Made by a program: the position numbers and the translations under genes. Of a stretch of DNA of 64,000 nt, positions 27,146 through 41,213 are shown piece by piece. Location of the stretch: assembly GCA_018262775.1 (NCBI GenBank), contig JADFDU010000011.1, forward strand, positions 124,001-188,000, written 5' to 3'. This stretch comes from Rhodocyclaceae bacterium (GTDB lineage Bacteria; Pseudomonadota; Gammaproteobacteria; Burkholderiales; Rhodocyclaceae). Below the pieces are notes generated by a model. It made no database searches. It was given only the letters and a program-made list of their open reading frames with translations, and was not told where the DNA came from. Each line of letters begins with the position of its first letter. Positions within the stretch are counted from its first letter, which is position 1.

Positions 27146-28026
27146 CAGGGACGGCCGCCGACGTTGAGGCTGGCGAGGAATTCGGTGAAGGCCTGGCCAA
27201 CCTCCGGATGCTTGCGGCCGTAGGCGATGGTCGCCTTGAGGTAGCCGATCTTGGCGCCGCAGTCGTAGCGGATGCCATGAAACGGGAAGGCAAGTACGGA
27301 TTCCTCTTCGAGCAGGGCGGCGATGGCGTCGGTGAGCTGGATCTCACCGCCAGTACCGGCCTGGACACGGCGCAGGTGATGGAAAATGCGCGGCGTGAGG
27401 ACATAGCGGCCGATCACGGCAAGATTGGACGGCGCCTGCTCCGGTGCAGGCTTCTCGACAATGGCGGTCACCTGCTGCAAGCCATCACTGTCCGGCTCGA
27501 TGCAGACGATGCCGTAGGCGCCGGTGTCGGCGGGCGGCACGTTCTGCACGCCGAGCAAACTGTATGGGTGCGCGTCGAAGGCATCCACCATTTGCTTTAG
27601 CACCGGCGGGTCGGCATCGATGAGGTCGTCGGCCAGCAGCACGGCAAAGGGTTCGTTGCCCACCACCGGCGCCGCGCACAGCACGGCATGCCCCAGCCCG
27701 AGCGGTTCGGACTGGCGGATGTAGATGCAATTGATGTGCGAGGGAACGGTCTCCTGCACCAGGCGCAGCAACTCGTGCTTGCCCCTGGCCTCCAGTTCAG
27801 CCTCCATCTCGTAGGCCATGTCGAAATGGTCCTCGATGGCACGCTTGTTGCGGCCGGTGATGAAGACCATGTCGGTGATGCCGGCCGCCACTGCCTCCTC
27901 CACCGCGTACTGGATGAGCGGCTTATCGACGACGGGCATCATCTCCTTGGGACTGGCCTTGGTGGCCGGCAGGAAGCGGCTGCCCATGCCGGCTACGGGA
28001 AACACGGCCTTGGTGATCTTTTTCAT
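27145..28026 (-). CDS. galU: UTP-glucose-1-phosphate uridylyltransferase
   Basis: 293 aa from the ATG at 28026 ([20 protein letters not shown]). The same frame stays open far upstream inside ligA, but that extension is only an out-of-frame reading of ligA. GalU makes UDP-glucose for glycans. Motifs: [19 protein letters not shown] (nucleotide binding), [30 protein letters not shown] and [12 protein letters not shown]. It lies 26 bases downstream of ligA in the smc-zipA-ligA-galU-hpt run. Confidence 0.96.
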   Translation of the reverse strand: MKKITKAVFPVAGMGSRFLPATKASPKEMMPVVDKPLIQYAVEEAVAAGITDMVFITGRNKRAIEDHFDMAYEMEAELEARGKHELLRLVQETVPSHINCIYIRQSEPLGLGHAVLCAAPVVGNEPFAVLLADDLIDADPPVLKQMVDAFDAHPYSLLGVQNVPPADTGAYGIVCIEPDSDGLQQVTAIVEKPAPEQAPSNLAVIGRYVLTPRIFHHLRRVQAGTGGEIQLTDAIAALLEEESVLAFPFHGIRYDCGAKIGYLKATIAYGRKHPEVGQAFTEFLASLNVGGRP

Positions 28027-28052
28027 GCTTTGGCTTCTCCTGTGGGTCGTAT

Positions 28053-31279
<3,227 letters not shown>

Positions 31280-31291
31280 GTCGATCTCCGA

Positions 31292-34200
31292 TCAGGCCGG
31301 CACGGCCTCGTCGCCCATGCGCAGCGCTTCCTCAATGTCCACCTCGACGACACGTGAGACGCCCTGCTCCTGCATGGTGACGCCAACCAGCTGGCGCGCC
31401 ATCTCCATGGTGATCTTGTTGTGCGTGATGAAGAGGAACTGCGTCTGCGCCGACATGCGCTTGACCATGTCGCAGAAGCGCTCGGTGTTGCTGTCGTCGA
31501 GCGGCGCATCCACCTCGTCGAGCATGCAGAAGGGGGCGGGGTTGAGCTGAAACAGAGAGAACACCAGGGCGATGGCAGTGAGCGCCTTCTCGCCGCCGGA
31601 GAGCAGATGGATGGTGCTGTTCTTCTTGCCGGGCGGCTGCGCCATGACCTGGATGCCGGAATCGAGGAGTTCCTCGCCGGTCAGCACCAGCCTCGCCTCG
31701 CCGCCGCCGAAGAGCTGCGGGAAGAGGATGCCGAACTGGCGGTTCACATTGTTGTAGGTGTCCTGCAACTGCTCACGTGTCTCGCGGTCGATGCGACGGA
31801 TGGCGTCCTCCAGCGTACCGATGGCCTGGTTGAGATCCTCCGACTGGCTGTCGAGGAAGCCCTTGCGCTCGCGCGAGGTGTTGAGTTCGTCGAGTGCCGC
31901 CAGGTTGACCGGGCCGAGCGCTTCGATTTCACTGGACAAGCGCGCGATATCGCCCTGCAACAGGGGTTCCTTGATTCCGCGCGTCAGCTCCGGCGCCAAC
32001 TCCTCCTCATTGGCGTTGGCCTCGGCCAGGCGGGCCGCGAACTGCTCCTCGTTGAGCTGGGCGGCCTGCTCCTTGAGACGCAGGTCGCCAATGCGGTCGC
32101 GTAGCGGATTCAAACCCTGTTCGGTTTTCAGACGCGCCTCTTCGAGTTGGCGCAGTTCGGCGGCGGCACCTTCCAGCGCGTCGCGGTGCGCTCCCAGCGC
32201 GCCTTCGCGGCCTTGGCGCGCCGCCAGTGCCTGCTGCAATTGCTGCTCGGTCGCGCCTTCGCTGATGGCCTCGTGCTCCTGGCGGCGCGCCGCCGTTTCT
32301 GCAGCGATACGCTCGATCTGTTCGCACGCGACCTCGCGCGAACGGCCGATTTCTTCCAGCTTACCCGAGCACTCGCGCTCGGCAAAATGCGATTCCTGCA
32401 GTTCGCGGGCGAGTGCCTGCTCCAGGGTGCGTTGTTCGCGCAGGGCAGCATCGCGCTTGCGACTTTCTTCAATAGCCGCCTCCAGCCTGCCACGCAGTTC
32501 CTGCACCGCCAAAGTCAGTCGCCCCACCTCGCCGTCGGCGATCCGGTGGCGGTTGCGCTCGGTATCCTCGCCTGTAGCCACCTCCGCAAGATCCGCGTTG
32601 ATCTGTGCCATGCGGGTCTCGTAGCGCTGCACCGCCTCGCCCTGCTTGACCGCATCGACTTGCGCAGCATGGGCCGATTGCTGCAATTCCTGCGCTTCGC
32701 GCTGCGCTTCCGCAAGCTGGTTGCGGTGCCCGGATAGGCCGGATTCCGCCGCCGACAGCGTCGCCGCGGCAATGCGGGCTTCGTCCTCCAACCTGACGCA
32801 TTCGGCTTCCAGCTGTTCGATCTCGCGCTGGCGCTCGATGACCCCATGGGTGCGTGCCTCGGGTACGTACAGGACGAATCCGTGCCGCGAAAGGACATGG
32901 CCAGCCTGGCTCACCCACTGGCGTCCGCCGGGCAGGCTGGCGCGACGCGACGCCAGCGCGGCGAGATCGTTTGCCACATAAACGCCGGCAAGCCATTCGC
33001 TGAGGGCAGAATCCCAGCGCGGATCACTGCAGCGGACCTTGTCGCGCAAAGGCGTATCGGCATCGAGGCCGGCAGTCTCGCCCACCGGCGGCACATCGCC
33101 GGCGAACACCAGCGCCAGCGTCGCCGGCGGCGGATCGGCCAGCACACGCTCGGCGGTCGCGGCATCGACGCCCGCCAATGCCGCCAGGCGTTCTCGCAGT
33201 ACCGCTTCCAGCGCGGTTTCCCATCCCGGTTCGACTTTCAGACCAGACCAGATCGGTTCGGCGGCATCGAGGCCGTGATGCTTGAGCCAATCGCCCAGTT
33301 TGCCTTCCTGCTGCACGCGGCTCTGCAATTGCTTGAGCGCGTCGCGGCGGGCATGCGCCCCGGTCAGCCGCATCTGGGTGCTCGATTGCGCTTCTGCCGC
33401 CTCGCGGCGTTGCGCCTCGTGCTCCGGCAGGCGCCGCTGCAGCTCACCGACACGGCTGCGCCGCGCCTCCATCTGGGTATTGAACTCGGCAACGCGCTCC
33501 TGCAGTGCAACCAGTGCAGCCGTGTCGGGCTGCGCGATCTGGCCGCGTTCGTTCTCAAGCCTGTCGCGCCTCTGCACCAGCGCTCCCAGGGTCTTGTCGG
33601 CATGGCTCTTGTGCGCTTCCTCGACGCGAAGATTCTGCTCCGCCTGCGACAGTTCGCGACGCAGGACATTGGCAGCCTCTTCCGAGGCCTTGAGCACCCC
33701 CTCCGTCTCGGGCAGGCGGACGGCGGCCTCGGCATGGCGTGCCGTGGCGCCCTGCACGCGCTGCAAGGCATTTTCCATCAGATCTTTCCAGCGCCCTTCA
33801 TCGCGGTCGAGCGTCTCCGCCTGGCTGCGCCAGTGGTCGTCTTCACTGGATAATTGCGCCAGACGCGATTCAACCTTCTGGCGCAGGTCGCGCAGATGAT
33901 TGAGCTCGGATTCCAGCCGCGCCACCTCGGCATTGGCGGCGAACATCTCGCTTTGCGCGGCATGCAACGTGTCACTGGCAGCGTAGTGGCTGCTACGTGC
34001 CGTCTCTACGCGCGCTTCCAGGTCGCGCAGGCTGGCGGTTTCGGCTTCCAGCCGGGTGACGGCCTGCTCGACGTTGCGCACCAGCTTGTCGCGCTGCTCG
34101 CGTGCGTCGTTGCGCTTGTAGAGCCAGAGCAGGTTCTGCCGGCGCGTCAGCTGGATGTGCAATTCCTGGTACTGCTTCGCCACTTCGGCCTGGCCTTCCA

Positions 34201-34822
34201 GCTTTCCAATCTGCTGGCCGAGCTCGTTGCGAATGTCCTCGACGCGGGCGATATTCTCGCGGGCATCGTCGAGGCGGTTCCCGGTCTCGCGCCGGCGCTC
34301 CTTGTACTTGGTCACGCCGGCCGCCTCTTCGAGGAAGAAACGCAGCTCCTCCGGCTTGGCCTCAATGATGCGCGAGATCATGCCCTGCTCGATGATGGCG
34401 TAGGCGCGCGGCCCCAGACCGGTGCCCATGAAGAGATCGATCACGTCACGCCGGCGGACGTGCATGTTGTTGATGTAATAGGAAGACTCGCCGTCGCGGT
34501 CGAGCACGCGCTTGACCGCGATCTCGGCATATTGCGACCACTGGCCGCTGGCGCGCCCCTGGCTGTTGTCGAAATGCAGCTCGACGCTGGCACGGCCGAC
34601 CGGCTTGCGCTGGCTGGAGCCGTTGAAGATGACATCCTGCATGGACTCGCCGCGCAGGGCAGAGGCCTTGGATTCGCCGAGAACCCAGCGCACGGCGTCG
34701 ATCACGTTGGATTTGCCGCAGCCGTTGGGGCCGACCACTCCCACGAGTTGGCCCGGTGTCAGGACGGTGGTCGGGTCGACAAAGGTCTTGAACCCGGCAA
34801 GTTTCAGCTTGGTTAAACGCAC
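31292..34822 (-). CDS. smc: Chromosome segregation protein SMC
   Basis: 1176 aa. ABC-type ATPase of chromosome condensation. Walker [10 protein letters not shown] (about 32-40), N-terminal coiled coil from about 165, hinge near residues 510-660 ([19 protein letters not shown]), second coiled coil, then the signature [14 protein letters not shown] and Walker [17 protein letters not shown] close to the C-terminus. First gene of the smc-zipA-ligA-galU-hpt run, divergent from queF across 111 bp. Confidence 0.98.
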   Translation of the reverse strand: MRLTKLKLAGFKTFVDPTTVLTPGQLVGVVGPNGCGKSNVIDAVRWVLGESKASALRGESMQDVIFNGSSQRKPVGRASVELHFDNSQGRASGQWSQYAEIAVKRVLDRDGESSYYINNMHVRRRDVIDLFMGTGLGPRAYAIIEQGMISRIIEAKPEELRFFLEEAAGVTKYKERRRETGNRLDDARENIARVEDIRNELGQQIGKLEGQAEVAKQYQELHIQLTRRQNLLWLYKRNDAREQRDKLVRNVEQAVTRLEAETASLRDLEARVETARSSHYAASDTLHAAQSEMFAANAEVARLESELNHLRDLRQKVESRLAQLSSEDDHWRSQAETLDRDEGRWKDLMENALQRVQGATARHAEAAVRLPETEGVLKASEEAANVLRRELSQAEQNLRVEEAHKSHADKTLGALVQRRDRLENERGQIAQPDTAALVALQERVAEFNTQMEARRSRVGELQRRLPEHEAQRREAAEAQSSTQMRLTGAHARRDALKQLQSRVQQEGKLGDWLKHHGLDAAEPIWSGLKVEPGWETALEAVLRERLAALAGVDAATAERVLADPPPATLALVFAGDVPPVGETAGLDADTPLRDKVRCSDPRWDSALSEWLAGVYVANDLAALASRRASLPGGRQWVSQAGHVLSRHGFVLYVPEARTHGVIERQREIEQLEAECVRLEDEARIAAATLSAAESGLSGHRNQLAEAQREAQELQQSAHAAQVDAVKQGEAVQRYETRMAQINADLAEVATGEDTERNRHRIADGEVGRLTLAVQELRGRLEAAIEESRKRDAALREQRTLEQALARELQESHFAERECSGKLEEIGRSREVACEQIERIAAETAARRQEHEAISEGATEQQLQQALAARQGREGALGAHRDALEGAAAELRQLEEARLKTEQGLNPLRDRIGDLRLKEQAAQLNEEQFAARLAEANANEEELAPELTRGIKEPLLQGDIARLSSEIEALGPVNLAALDELNTSRERKGFLDSQSEDLNQAIGTLEDAIRRIDRETREQLQDTYNNVNRQFGILFPQLFGGGEARLVLTGEELLDSGIQVMAQPPGKKNSTIHLLSGGEKALTAIALVFSLFQLNPAPFCMLDEVDAPLDDSNTERFCDMVKRMSAQTQFLFITHNKITMEMARQLVGVTMQEQGVSRVVEVDIEEALRMGDEAVPA

Positions 34823-34894
34823 GTATTCAGACCGCTCTGTTTTTTATGGAAAACGGCGCGCACCATGGTGCCGCGCCGCAGGGGCTTGGGTGCT

Positions 34895-34900
34895 TATAAT
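34895..34900 (+). promoter_or_regulatory. Predicted -10 box of queF
   Basis: A perfect TATAAT, 33 bases before the queF start codon, in the smc-queF divergent gap. The -35 region is GC-rich and unremarkable. No preQ1 riboswitch-like fold was recognised in the short leader. Confidence 0.5.
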
Positions 34901-34933
34901 ACCATCTTCGCCACCCTCTCCGAGCCCAACGGC

Positions 34934-35353
34934 ATGCCTGCAAAACCTGCCAAAACGATCGAAACTTTCCCCAACCCCGAAGCGGCGCGGGACTACCTGA
35001 TTCACATGGAAATTCCGGAGTTCACCTGCCTCTGCCCGAAGACCGGGCAGCCGGACTTCGCCACGCTGCTGCTCGACTATCTCCCCGACCGCACCTGCAT
35101 CGAGTTGAAGAGCCTGAAGCTGTATGTCTGGTCCTACCGCAACGAGGGCGCTTTCCATGAAGCCGTGACAAACCGCATCCTCGACGACCTGGTCAAGGCG
35201 ACCAAGCCGCGTTTCATGCGCCTGACGGCGAAATTCTTCGTGCGCGGAGGAATTTTTACCACGATCGTGGCGGAACATCGCAAGAAAGGCTGGAAATCGC
35301 GGCCGCGGATCGACCTCGACGCCTTCCCGCCCCAGTCGAATACGCGACCTTAA
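34934..35353 (+). CDS. queF: NADPH-dependent 7-cyano-7-deazaguanine reductase QueF
   Basis: 139 aa from [10 protein letters not shown]; a longer frame to 34865 would run across the TATAAT box and is rejected. QueF reduces preQ0 to preQ1 in queuosine synthesis. It is the short (type I) form. The catalytic cysteine is C34 in [14 protein letters not shown] with D41 nearby, then [18 protein letters not shown] and RGGIFTTI. No other queuosine gene is adjacent. The stop overlaps the convergent Crp/Fnr gene by 4 bp. Confidence 0.95.
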   Translation: MPAKPAKTIETFPNPEAARDYLIHMEIPEFTCLCPKTGQPDFATLLLDYLPDRTCIELKSLKLYVWSYRNEGAFHEAVTNRILDDLVKATKPRFMRLTAKFFVRGGIFTTIVAEHRKKGWKSRPRIDLDAFPPQSNTRP

Positions 35354-36159
35354 TCCGGCAGCAGCTCGCGCACCTTGTCGAGGCGCGTGAAATGACAGCC
35401 GGCGGAATCCATTTTCAGCCAGCCTTCGCGCTTCCAGCTGCTGAGGATGCGCGCCACGGTTTCGAGGCGCACGCCGACGATCTCACTGATCTGCTCCAGT
35501 GTCAGGGTCATTGGCAGTCGCGCCTTGTTGCCTTTCTTGTCCACGCCGTAACGCTCGATCAGCAACGTCATCAGCACTGCCAGACGTTGCGGCACGGTGC
35601 CGGCACTGACGATCTCGATCTTCTGGATGAAGGCATCCGCAAAACGGCCCATTTCAACGCGCAGCAAACCGGCCAGGCGCGGGTATTTCTCGGCGAATTT
35701 CAGCATCGCATCTGTTTCGATGAAAATTCCCATCATGCCGTCGTTCATCGCCACTGCATCGGTCGGATAGATCATGCCTGCCCAGATGGCGAAGATGCCT
35801 ATCGAATCGCCGGGGCCGTAAAGACCGTAGGTGCGGCTGACACCCTCACGGTTGCGGCGGCAAGTCTTGACGAGGCCCTGCTCGATGAACATCACGCGCC
35901 GGTCGGGTTCGCCGTGATGCCAGACATACTCACCGGCGCGAAAGGCCTGCACGCTGGCTGTGGACATGAGTTCGCCAAGCACACGCGCCGGGAGTGCGGC
36001 AAAAAAAGGAAAGCGCCGCATTCTTTTCGTCAGTTCCTCCTTGCCGGGCTGGCCAGTCGGCAAGGGTGCATGCCGCTTGATGCGGCGAAAGACGCGACGC
36101 GGCAGGTCCACGGCGAAATCCTTGCTACCCGCCGTCACCTGAGGTTTTTTCTGGATCAT
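35350..36159 (-). CDS. Crp/Fnr-family transcriptional regulator
   Basis: 269 aa from the ATG at 36159, which has GGGAGGAG eight bases upstream; a GTG three codons earlier lies inside that site. A basic N-terminal tail (about 45 aa) precedes the cNMP-binding-like roll (about 55-170) with [20 protein letters not shown], a dimerisation helix, and an HTH_Crp domain with [20 protein letters not shown]. The N-terminus has no Fnr-type cysteine cluster, so an iron-sulfur oxygen sensor is unlikely. The effector is unknown. A perfect Fnr/Crp-type palindrome lies 64-77 bp upstream of its start. Confidence 0.88.
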   Translation of the reverse strand: MIQKKPQVTAGSKDFAVDLPRRVFRRIKRHAPLPTGQPGKEELTKRMRRFPFFAALPARVLGELMSTASVQAFRAGEYVWHHGEPDRRVMFIEQGLVKTCRRNREGVSRTYGLYGPGDSIGIFAIWAGMIYPTDAVAMNDGMMGIFIETDAMLKFAEKYPRLAGLLRVEMGRFADAFIQKIEIVSAGTVPQRLAVLMTLLIERYGVDKKGNKARLPMTLTLEQISEIVGVRLETVARILSSWKREGWLKMDSAGCHFTRLDKVRELLPD

Positions 36160-36222
36160 TGCTTTCACTCCTCCCGGCCGGGCCGTCGAAGCCCGTATTT
36201 TTTAGGTTTTATTAATTCGTTA

Positions 36223-36236
36223 TTGACAAACGTCAA
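36223..36236. promoter_or_regulatory. Fnr/Crp-type palindrome TTGAC-N4-GTCAA
   Basis: TTGACAAACGTCAA is a perfect inverted repeat of the class bound by Fnr/Dnr/Crp proteins (consensus TTGAT-N4-ATCAA). It lies in the 152-bp divergent gap between the Crp/Fnr gene (starts 36159, minus) and mutS (starts 36312, plus), within an AT-rich stretch. Autoregulation is the simplest reading. Confidence 0.5.
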
Positions 36237-36311
36237 CTTACTCAGTCTAGCATCATCCCTTGCAGCCTGGAGCGCCCTGCCAGGCTTCTTCGGCTAAGAT
36301 AGCCGGTCACG

Positions 36312-38894
36312 ATGAGCACCCCAGCCGACTTCCCGCAGCACACCCCGATGATGCAGCAGTACCTGCGCCTCAAGGCGCAGTACCCGGACTTGCTGCTGTT
36401 CTACCGCATGGGGGATTTCTACGAGCTGTTCTACGAGGACGCGGAGAAGGCCGCGCGCCTGCTCGATATCACGCTCACCACGCGCGGCCAGTCGGCCGGC
36501 CAGCCGATCCGCATGGCCGGCGTGCCCTACCACACCGTCGAGCAATACCTGGCGCGGTTGGTGGCGCTGGGCGAGTCGGTGGTGATCTGCGAGCAGGTCG
36601 GCGATCCGGCCACCGCGAAGGGGCCGGTCGAACGCGCCGTGGCGCGCATCGTCACGCCGGGCACGCTCACCGATTCGGCGCTGCTCGACGACAAGTCAGA
36701 CAGCCTGCTACTGGCGATCGCGCCGGAGAAGAATCTCGTCGGCCTGGCCTGGCTGAATCTCGCCAACGGCGATTTCCGCCTGCTGGAAGTCGGCCGCGGC
36801 AGCCTTGCCACACAGTTGGAGCGGCTGCGCCCGGCAGAGATTCTTGTGCCGGACGGTGCGCCAGTAGCCTTGACGGAACACGCGGCCGCCGCAATCAGGC
36901 GTCTGCCGGACTGGCACTTCGACCGCGACGCCGCCTCGCGGGGACTGACTTTGCATTTCGGCACGCGCGACCTCGCCGCCTTCCTGCCTGAATCGGGCAC
37001 AGAGGCACCGAGTGCCGCGCTGGCTGCCGCCGGCGCTCTTTACCAATACGCCAAGACCACGCAGAACCAGGCCCTGACCCACATCACCGCGCTCACACTC
37101 GAACGCGAGAGCGCCTGGCTGCGCATGGATGCCGCCACCCGCCGCAACCTGGAACTGACCGAAACGCTGCGCGGCGAAGCGGCCCCCACCCTGCTCTCGC
37201 TGCTCGACGATTGCCGCACCGCCATGGGAACGCGCTGGTTGCGCCACTGCCTGCATCATCCGCTGGCGGACCGCGATGCTGCCGCTGCGCGCCATGCCGC
37301 CGTGGCGGAACTGGCCGGTGAAACCGGCAGCGGGTCTTTCACAGCCATGCAACAGGCGCTGCGCGGCTGCGCCGACATCGAGCGCATCACGGCGCGCATT
37401 GCGCTGAGGAGTGCAAGGCCGCGCGACCTATCGGGTCTGCGTGACAGCCTCGCCGGGCTGGCCAAGCTGCGCGCGCCGTTGGCGACCGCGGAAGCAGGTG
37501 CCCTGACGGCACTCCACAGCGATCTCGCCACACCCGACGAATGTCTCGATCTGCTCGCCCGTGCCATCACGCCGGAACCGGCGGCTGTGCTGCGCGACGG
37601 CGGGGTCATCGCCGAGGGTTACGACGGCGACCTCGATGAATTGCGCGCCATCCAGCAGAACTGTGGTGCTTTCCTGCTGGAACTGGAGGCGCGCGAGCGT
37701 GCGCGCAGCGGCATCGCCAACCTGCGCGTCGAATACAACCGGGTGCATGGTTTCTACATCGAGGTCACGCATGCCAACGTCGGCAAGGTGCCGGACGACT
37801 ACCGCCGCCGGCAGACGCTGAAGAATGCCGAGCGCTACATCACGCCCGAACTGAAGGCTTTCGAGGACAAGGCGCTGTCGGCGCAGGAGCGTGCCCTCGC
37901 ACGCGAAAAACTGCTCTACGACGAGCTGCTGACGCGGCTGGCCGCCGATATCCCGCAGTTGCAGCGCATCGCCCGCGCCGTCGCCCTGCTGGACGGCTTG
38001 TGCGCCTTCGCCGCCGTGTCCGTGCGCAACGACTGGTGCCAGCCGCAATTCGACGAAACATTCTCGCTGGAGATTGAAGGCGGGCGCCATCCCGTGGTGG
38101 AAGGCCAGGTGGACAGCTTCATCGCCAACGACTGCCGACTCGACCCGGCACGGCGCATGCTGCTCATCACCGGTCCCAACATGGGCGGCAAGTCGACCTA
38201 CATGCGCCAGGTAGCGCTGATCGTGCTGCTCGCCCACTGCGGCTCCTTCGTGCCGGCGCGCAGCGCGCATATCGGCCCGGTGGATGCGATCTACACGCGC
38301 ATCGGCGCCTCCGACGACCTTGCCTCGGGCCGCTCCACTTTCATGGTCGAGATGACCGAAGCCGCGGCGATCCTGCACGGCGCGACGGAAAACAGCCTGG
38401 TGCTGATGGACGAGGTCGGCCGTGGCACGTCGACCTTCGACGGCATGGCGCTGGCCTTCGCCATCGCCCGCCACCTGCTGGAGAAGAACCGCGGTTATGT
38501 GCTCTTCTCGACGCATTATTTCGAGCTGACGCGGCTCGCCGGCGATTACACGGAATGCGCCAACGTGCATCTCGACGCCGTCGAGCATGGCCACAGTATC
38601 GTCTTCCTGCACGCGGTCGAGGAAGGCCCCGCCAGCCAGAGCTACGGCATCCAGGTGGCGGCGCTGGCCGGCATTCCCGGTAGCGTCATCCGCGACGCCA
38701 AGCGCCGCCTGCGCCAATTGGAAAACCGCGAGGTCGATGCCGGGCCGCAGGCCGATCTCTTTGCCGCCGCGCCGGAGCCGGTCGAGACGGAGCCGCATCC
38801 GGCGCTCGATACGCTGCGCACACTGGATCCAGACGAACTCAGTCCACGCGAAGCGCTGGAAAAACTCTACGAGCTGAAGCGACTGGCGAAGTAA
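36312..38894 (+). CDS. mutS: DNA mismatch repair protein MutS
   Basis: 860 aa, full length. Mismatch-recognition domain I with the GDFYELF motif (residues about 37-43), connector, lever and clamp regions, then the ATPase domain: Walker [15 protein letters not shown] (near residue 620), [14 protein letters not shown], Walker [15 protein letters not shown], and [11 protein letters not shown]-terminal dimerisation tail ends [17 protein letters not shown]. An inverted-repeat element begins 7 bases after its stop. Confidence 0.98.
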   Translation: MSTPADFPQHTPMMQQYLRLKAQYPDLLLFYRMGDFYELFYEDAEKAARLLDITLTTRGQSAGQPIRMAGVPYHTVEQYLARLVALGESVVICEQVGDPATAKGPVERAVARIVTPGTLTDSALLDDKSDSLLLAIAPEKNLVGLAWLNLANGDFRLLEVGRGSLATQLERLRPAEILVPDGAPVALTEHAAAAIRRLPDWHFDRDAASRGLTLHFGTRDLAAFLPESGTEAPSAALAAAGALYQYAKTTQNQALTHITALTLERESAWLRMDAATRRNLELTETLRGEAAPTLLSLLDDCRTAMGTRWLRHCLHHPLADRDAAAARHAAVAELAGETGSGSFTAMQQALRGCADIERITARIALRSARPRDLSGLRDSLAGLAKLRAPLATAEAGALTALHSDLATPDECLDLLARAITPEPAAVLRDGGVIAEGYDGDLDELRAIQQNCGAFLLELEARERARSGIANLRVEYNRVHGFYIEVTHANVGKVPDDYRRRQTLKNAERYITPELKAFEDKALSAQERALAREKLLYDELLTRLAADIPQLQRIARAVALLDGLCAFAAVSVRNDWCQPQFDETFSLEIEGGRHPVVEGQVDSFIANDCRLDPARRMLLITGPNMGGKSTYMRQVALIVLLAHCGSFVPARSAHIGPVDAIYTRIGASDDLASGRSTFMVEMTEAAAILHGATENSLVLMDEVGRGTSTFDGMALAFAIARHLLEKNRGYVLFSTHYFELTRLAGDYTECANVHLDAVEHGHSIVFLHAVEEGPASQSYGIQVAALAGIPGSVIRDAKRRLRQLENREVDAGPQADLFAAAPEPVETEPHPALDTLRTLDPDELSPREALEKLYELKRLAK

Positions 38895-38900
38895 GTATTT

Positions 38901-39018
38901 CTAGGGAAACGCTGAGAGAGTTGATTCCGCTCATGGTTCGACAAGCTCACCACGAACGGAATCAACAACGTGCCGTTCGTCCTGAGCCTGTCGAAGGACT
39001 TGTTCAGCGTTTCCCTAG
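38901..39018. repeat. Inverted-repeat element, copy 2, with a nested repeat
   Basis: Starts CTAGGGAAACGCTGA and ends GCGTTTCCCTAG. Its right part from about 38971 matches copy 1 (1136-1182). The left half holds an extra inner inverted repeat (GTTGATTCCG 38920-38929 with CGGAATCAAC 38957-38966) flanking TCATGGTTCGACAAGCTCAC. It lies between the convergent mutS and slyD genes and occupies most of that 167-bp gap. Confidence 0.85.
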
Positions 39019-39061
39019 GCAAAACCGGAGACTTTAGAGTTTGAGCCGCTGCAGGCGACGA

Positions 39062-39544
39062 TCAATGGTGGTGATGCCCTTCGGCGCCGTGCACGTGGCC
39101 GTGCGTCAGTTCCTCGGCGGTGGCCGCGCGTATGTCGGCTACAGTGCAGTTGAAAACCAGCGCCGTGCCGGCCAGTGGATGGTTGCCGTCGACCACCACC
39201 TTGTCGCCCTCGATGTCGGTGATGGTATAGACGATCTCGTCCTCGCCGTCCTCGGTCGCCCGCTCGAACTGCATACCGACCTGGATGCTCTCCGGAAACA
39301 GGGAAAGCGCCTCGACGCGCACGAGTTCGGCGTCGTATTCGCCGAAGGCATCATCGGGCTGCAGCTTGACCTCCAGCTGCTCGCCGACCGTCTTGCCGTG
39401 CAGTTCTTCTTCAAGTCGGGAAAAGATGCCGTCGTAGCCGCCGTGGAGGTAGACCAGCGGGCGCTGCCCGTCGTCGATCATGTTGCCGTCGGAATCGGTG
39501 ACGCGGTAACTCAACGTGACGACGGTGTCCTTGGCGATTTGCAT
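39062..39544 (-). CDS. slyD: FKBP-type peptidyl-prolyl isomerase SlyD
   Basis: 160 aa from MQIAKDTVV at 39544; upstream codons in frame overlap bcp and are not used. FKBP domain split by an insert-in-flap (IF) chaperone domain: DSDGNMIDD, LVYLHGGYDGIFSRLEEEL, then VVVDGNHPLAGTALVF. The His-rich tail (HGHVHGAEGHHHH) binds nickel and other metals and fits a role in metal delivery. It starts 11 bases after the bcp stop, so the two are probably co-transcribed. Confidence 0.95.
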   Translation of the reverse strand: MQIAKDTVVTLSYRVTDSDGNMIDDGQRPLVYLHGGYDGIFSRLEEELHGKTVGEQLEVKLQPDDAFGEYDAELVRVEALSLFPESIQVGMQFERATEDGEDEIVYTITDIEGDKVVVDGNHPLAGTALVFNCTVADIRAATAEELTHGHVHGAEGHHHH

Positions 39545-39554
39545 GGGCTTCCTC

Positions 39555-40022
39555 TCAATCCAGTTGCTTGACCAGCGCCAGCACGTCGAGTGCATGGCCC
39601 TTCGGGTTGACGCCATACAATGCGTGACGCAATACGCCTTTCTTGTCGATGATGAAGGTCGAGCGCACGATGCCCGGCTTCTTCACGCCGTCCTTCTCCT
39701 TCATCTGCCACACTCCATAACGCTTGCAGACCTCGCATTCCGTGTCGGCAAGCAGGCGCACCGACAAACCGTGCTTGTCGCGGAACTCCGCATGGCTGAT
39801 GCAATCGTCGCGGGACACCCCCAGGATGACGCAGTCGTGCCGCGCAAACGCGTCTTCGTGGTCGGTGAAATCGATGGCCTCCATGGTGCAGCCGGGCGTA
39901 TCGTCCTTGGGATAGAAATACAGAACGGCGTGCTTTTTGCCGCGCAGTTGCGACAGGTCGAAGGACTCCATGTCGGCGTCGGGCAGCGAGAAAGCTGGCG
40001 CGGGTTTTCCGGCTTGCAGCAT
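39555..40022 (-). CDS. bcp: Thioredoxin-dependent peroxiredoxin Bcp/PrxQ (copy 1)
   Basis: 155 aa from MLQAGKPAPAF, chosen because AGGAGG lies five bases upstream; longer frames start without such a site. Peroxidatic cysteine in DTPGCTMEAIDF. The usual resolving cysteine five residues later is not present (CTMEAI), but other cysteines occur in HDCVILG and CEVCKRYG. Reduces peroxides in the cytoplasm. A second Bcp-like gene lies at 50510-50971. Confidence 0.92.
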   Translation of the reverse strand: MLQAGKPAPAFSLPDADMESFDLSQLRGKKHAVLYFYPKDDTPGCTMEAIDFTDHEDAFARHDCVILGVSRDDCISHAEFRDKHGLSVRLLADTECEVCKRYGVWQMKEKDGVKKPGIVRSTFIIDKKGVLRHALYGVNPKGHALDVLALVKQLD

Positions 40023-40160
40023 GCAACCTCCTACCGACATTTTGAATGAAGGCAAGTTTAACATCGCTGACCGGCGTGAATGCAAGCCCGGCTTTTCATG
40101 CGCAACTTAATGTAAAGTAGCTGCACGCAACCAGCATTTTGAACTGCCAAGGGAAACGCG

Positions 40161-40646
40161 ATGCTGTTTAGATTTCTCGTCCTGCTCTGCCTGTCCGCCG
40201 CCCCCGCAATCGCACAAGCGCAGGAACGCTGGGACATCCCGCTCGACCCGCGCGACTGGAAGCTCGTCGCCGAAAACCGCGAAGGGCGCTACACCGAGCG
40301 CATCTATGTCGCGCCGGGCGAAAGCGAATACTTCTGGAGCGAAAAAATCGTCATTGGCCACCAGCGCCTCGCCTTCTCGCCCGACGACTACCTCAACGGA
40401 TTCATCGAACACCTGAACGAGGACTGCCGTCCGTACAAGATGAAACCGCTCGAACAGGATCAGAACGCGGCTTTCCTGCAGTGGGAAGGCGACTGCCGCA
40501 TCACCGGTCCGCAATTCGAGTACCGCCGCATCCTCGTGACAAAGGATGGCGTGCACATCCTTGCCTACGCCGCCAAGACCAGCCGCCTCTCGGAGGCTAA
40601 ACGGCAGGCCTGGCTAGGTATCCTGCGCGAGGCGAAACTGAAGTAA
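40161..40646 (+). CDS. Conserved exported protein, function unknown
   Basis: 161 aa. Signal peptide about 1-20 (MLFRFLVLLCLSAAPAIAQA), then a single compact domain with RDWKLVAENREGRYTERIYV, GESEYFWSEKIVIG, two cysteines (EDCRPY and EGDCRITG) that could pair, and a C-terminal helix. The pattern of describing a residue or expression on a lysate-like EYFWSEK core is familiar from small periplasmic proteins, but no named family is assigned. It ends 3 bases before the macro-domain gene, so they form an operon. Confidence 0.75.
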   Translation: MLFRFLVLLCLSAAPAIAQAQERWDIPLDPRDWKLVAENREGRYTERIYVAPGESEYFWSEKIVIGHQRLAFSPDDYLNGFIEHLNEDCRPYKMKPLEQDQNAAFLQWEGDCRITGPQFEYRRILVTKDGVHILAYAAKTSRLSEAKRQAWLGILREAKLK

Positions 40647-40649
40647 TCC

Positions 40650-41171
40650 ATGGCCGGTCGCCTGCAAACCTTCACCGGCGACATCACCAGTCTCTCCATC
40701 GACGCCATCGTAAACGCCGCCAACGAGACGCTGCTTGGCGGCGGTGGCGTGGATGGTGCCATCCATCGCGCGGCGGGACCGGAACTGCTTGCGTTCTGCC
40801 GCACCCTGAAGGGCTGCCCGACCGGACAGGCCAGGATCACGCCCGGCTTTCGCTTGCCCGCGAAGCATGTCATCCATACCGTTGGCCCGGTGTGGCACGG
40901 GGGTGGTCGCGGCGAGGCGGACCTGCTGGCTTCCTGCTATCGCAATTGCTTTCGGCTGGCGCGCGAGCACGGCCTGCGCAGCCTCGCCTTTCCGGCCATC
41001 AGCTGCGGCGTATACGGCTATCCGCACGAGGCGGCAGCCCGTATTGCGGTAGCCGAATGTCGCCATGCGCTGGAAGAAAACCTCAATCTCGAGCAGGTTT
41101 TACTGGTGGCTTTCGACAATGCCATGGCGAACCTGCTGCAACAGGTGATTTCCTCCGCAAAAGGGCTCTAA
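40650..41171 (+). CDS. Macro-domain protein (O-acetyl-ADP-ribose deacetylase type)
   Basis: 173 aa, one complete macro domain of the YmdB/MacroD type: [43 protein letters not shown] and [12 protein letters not shown]. Members hydrolyse O-acetyl-ADP-ribose or remove mono-ADP-ribose from proteins. The asparagine in VNAAN and the [10 protein letters not shown] loop expected for catalysis are intact. It follows the exported protein after 3 bases. Confidence 0.93.
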   Translation: MAGRLQTFTGDITSLSIDAIVNAANETLLGGGGVDGAIHRAAGPELLAFCRTLKGCPTGQARITPGFRLPAKHVIHTVGPVWHGGGRGEADLLASCYRNCFRLAREHGLRSLAFPAISCGVYGYPHEAAARIAVAECRHALEENLNLEQVLLVAFDNAMANLLQQVISSAKGL

Positions 41172-41174
41172 GGC

Positions 41175-41180
41175 TATACT
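41175..41180 (+). promoter_or_regulatory. Predicted -10 box of metY
   Basis: TATACT, 33 bases upstream of the metY ATG and just past the macro-domain gene stop. No SAM riboswitch-like structure fits in the short leader. Confidence 0.4.
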
Positions 41181-41213
41181 TTCCATTTTTTCCTACCCGA
41201 GAACACAAACGAC

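Noticed and set aside
41172-41213. SAM riboswitch before metY
   Set aside because: Only about 40 bases separate the upstream gene from metY, too short for a known SAM aptamer.
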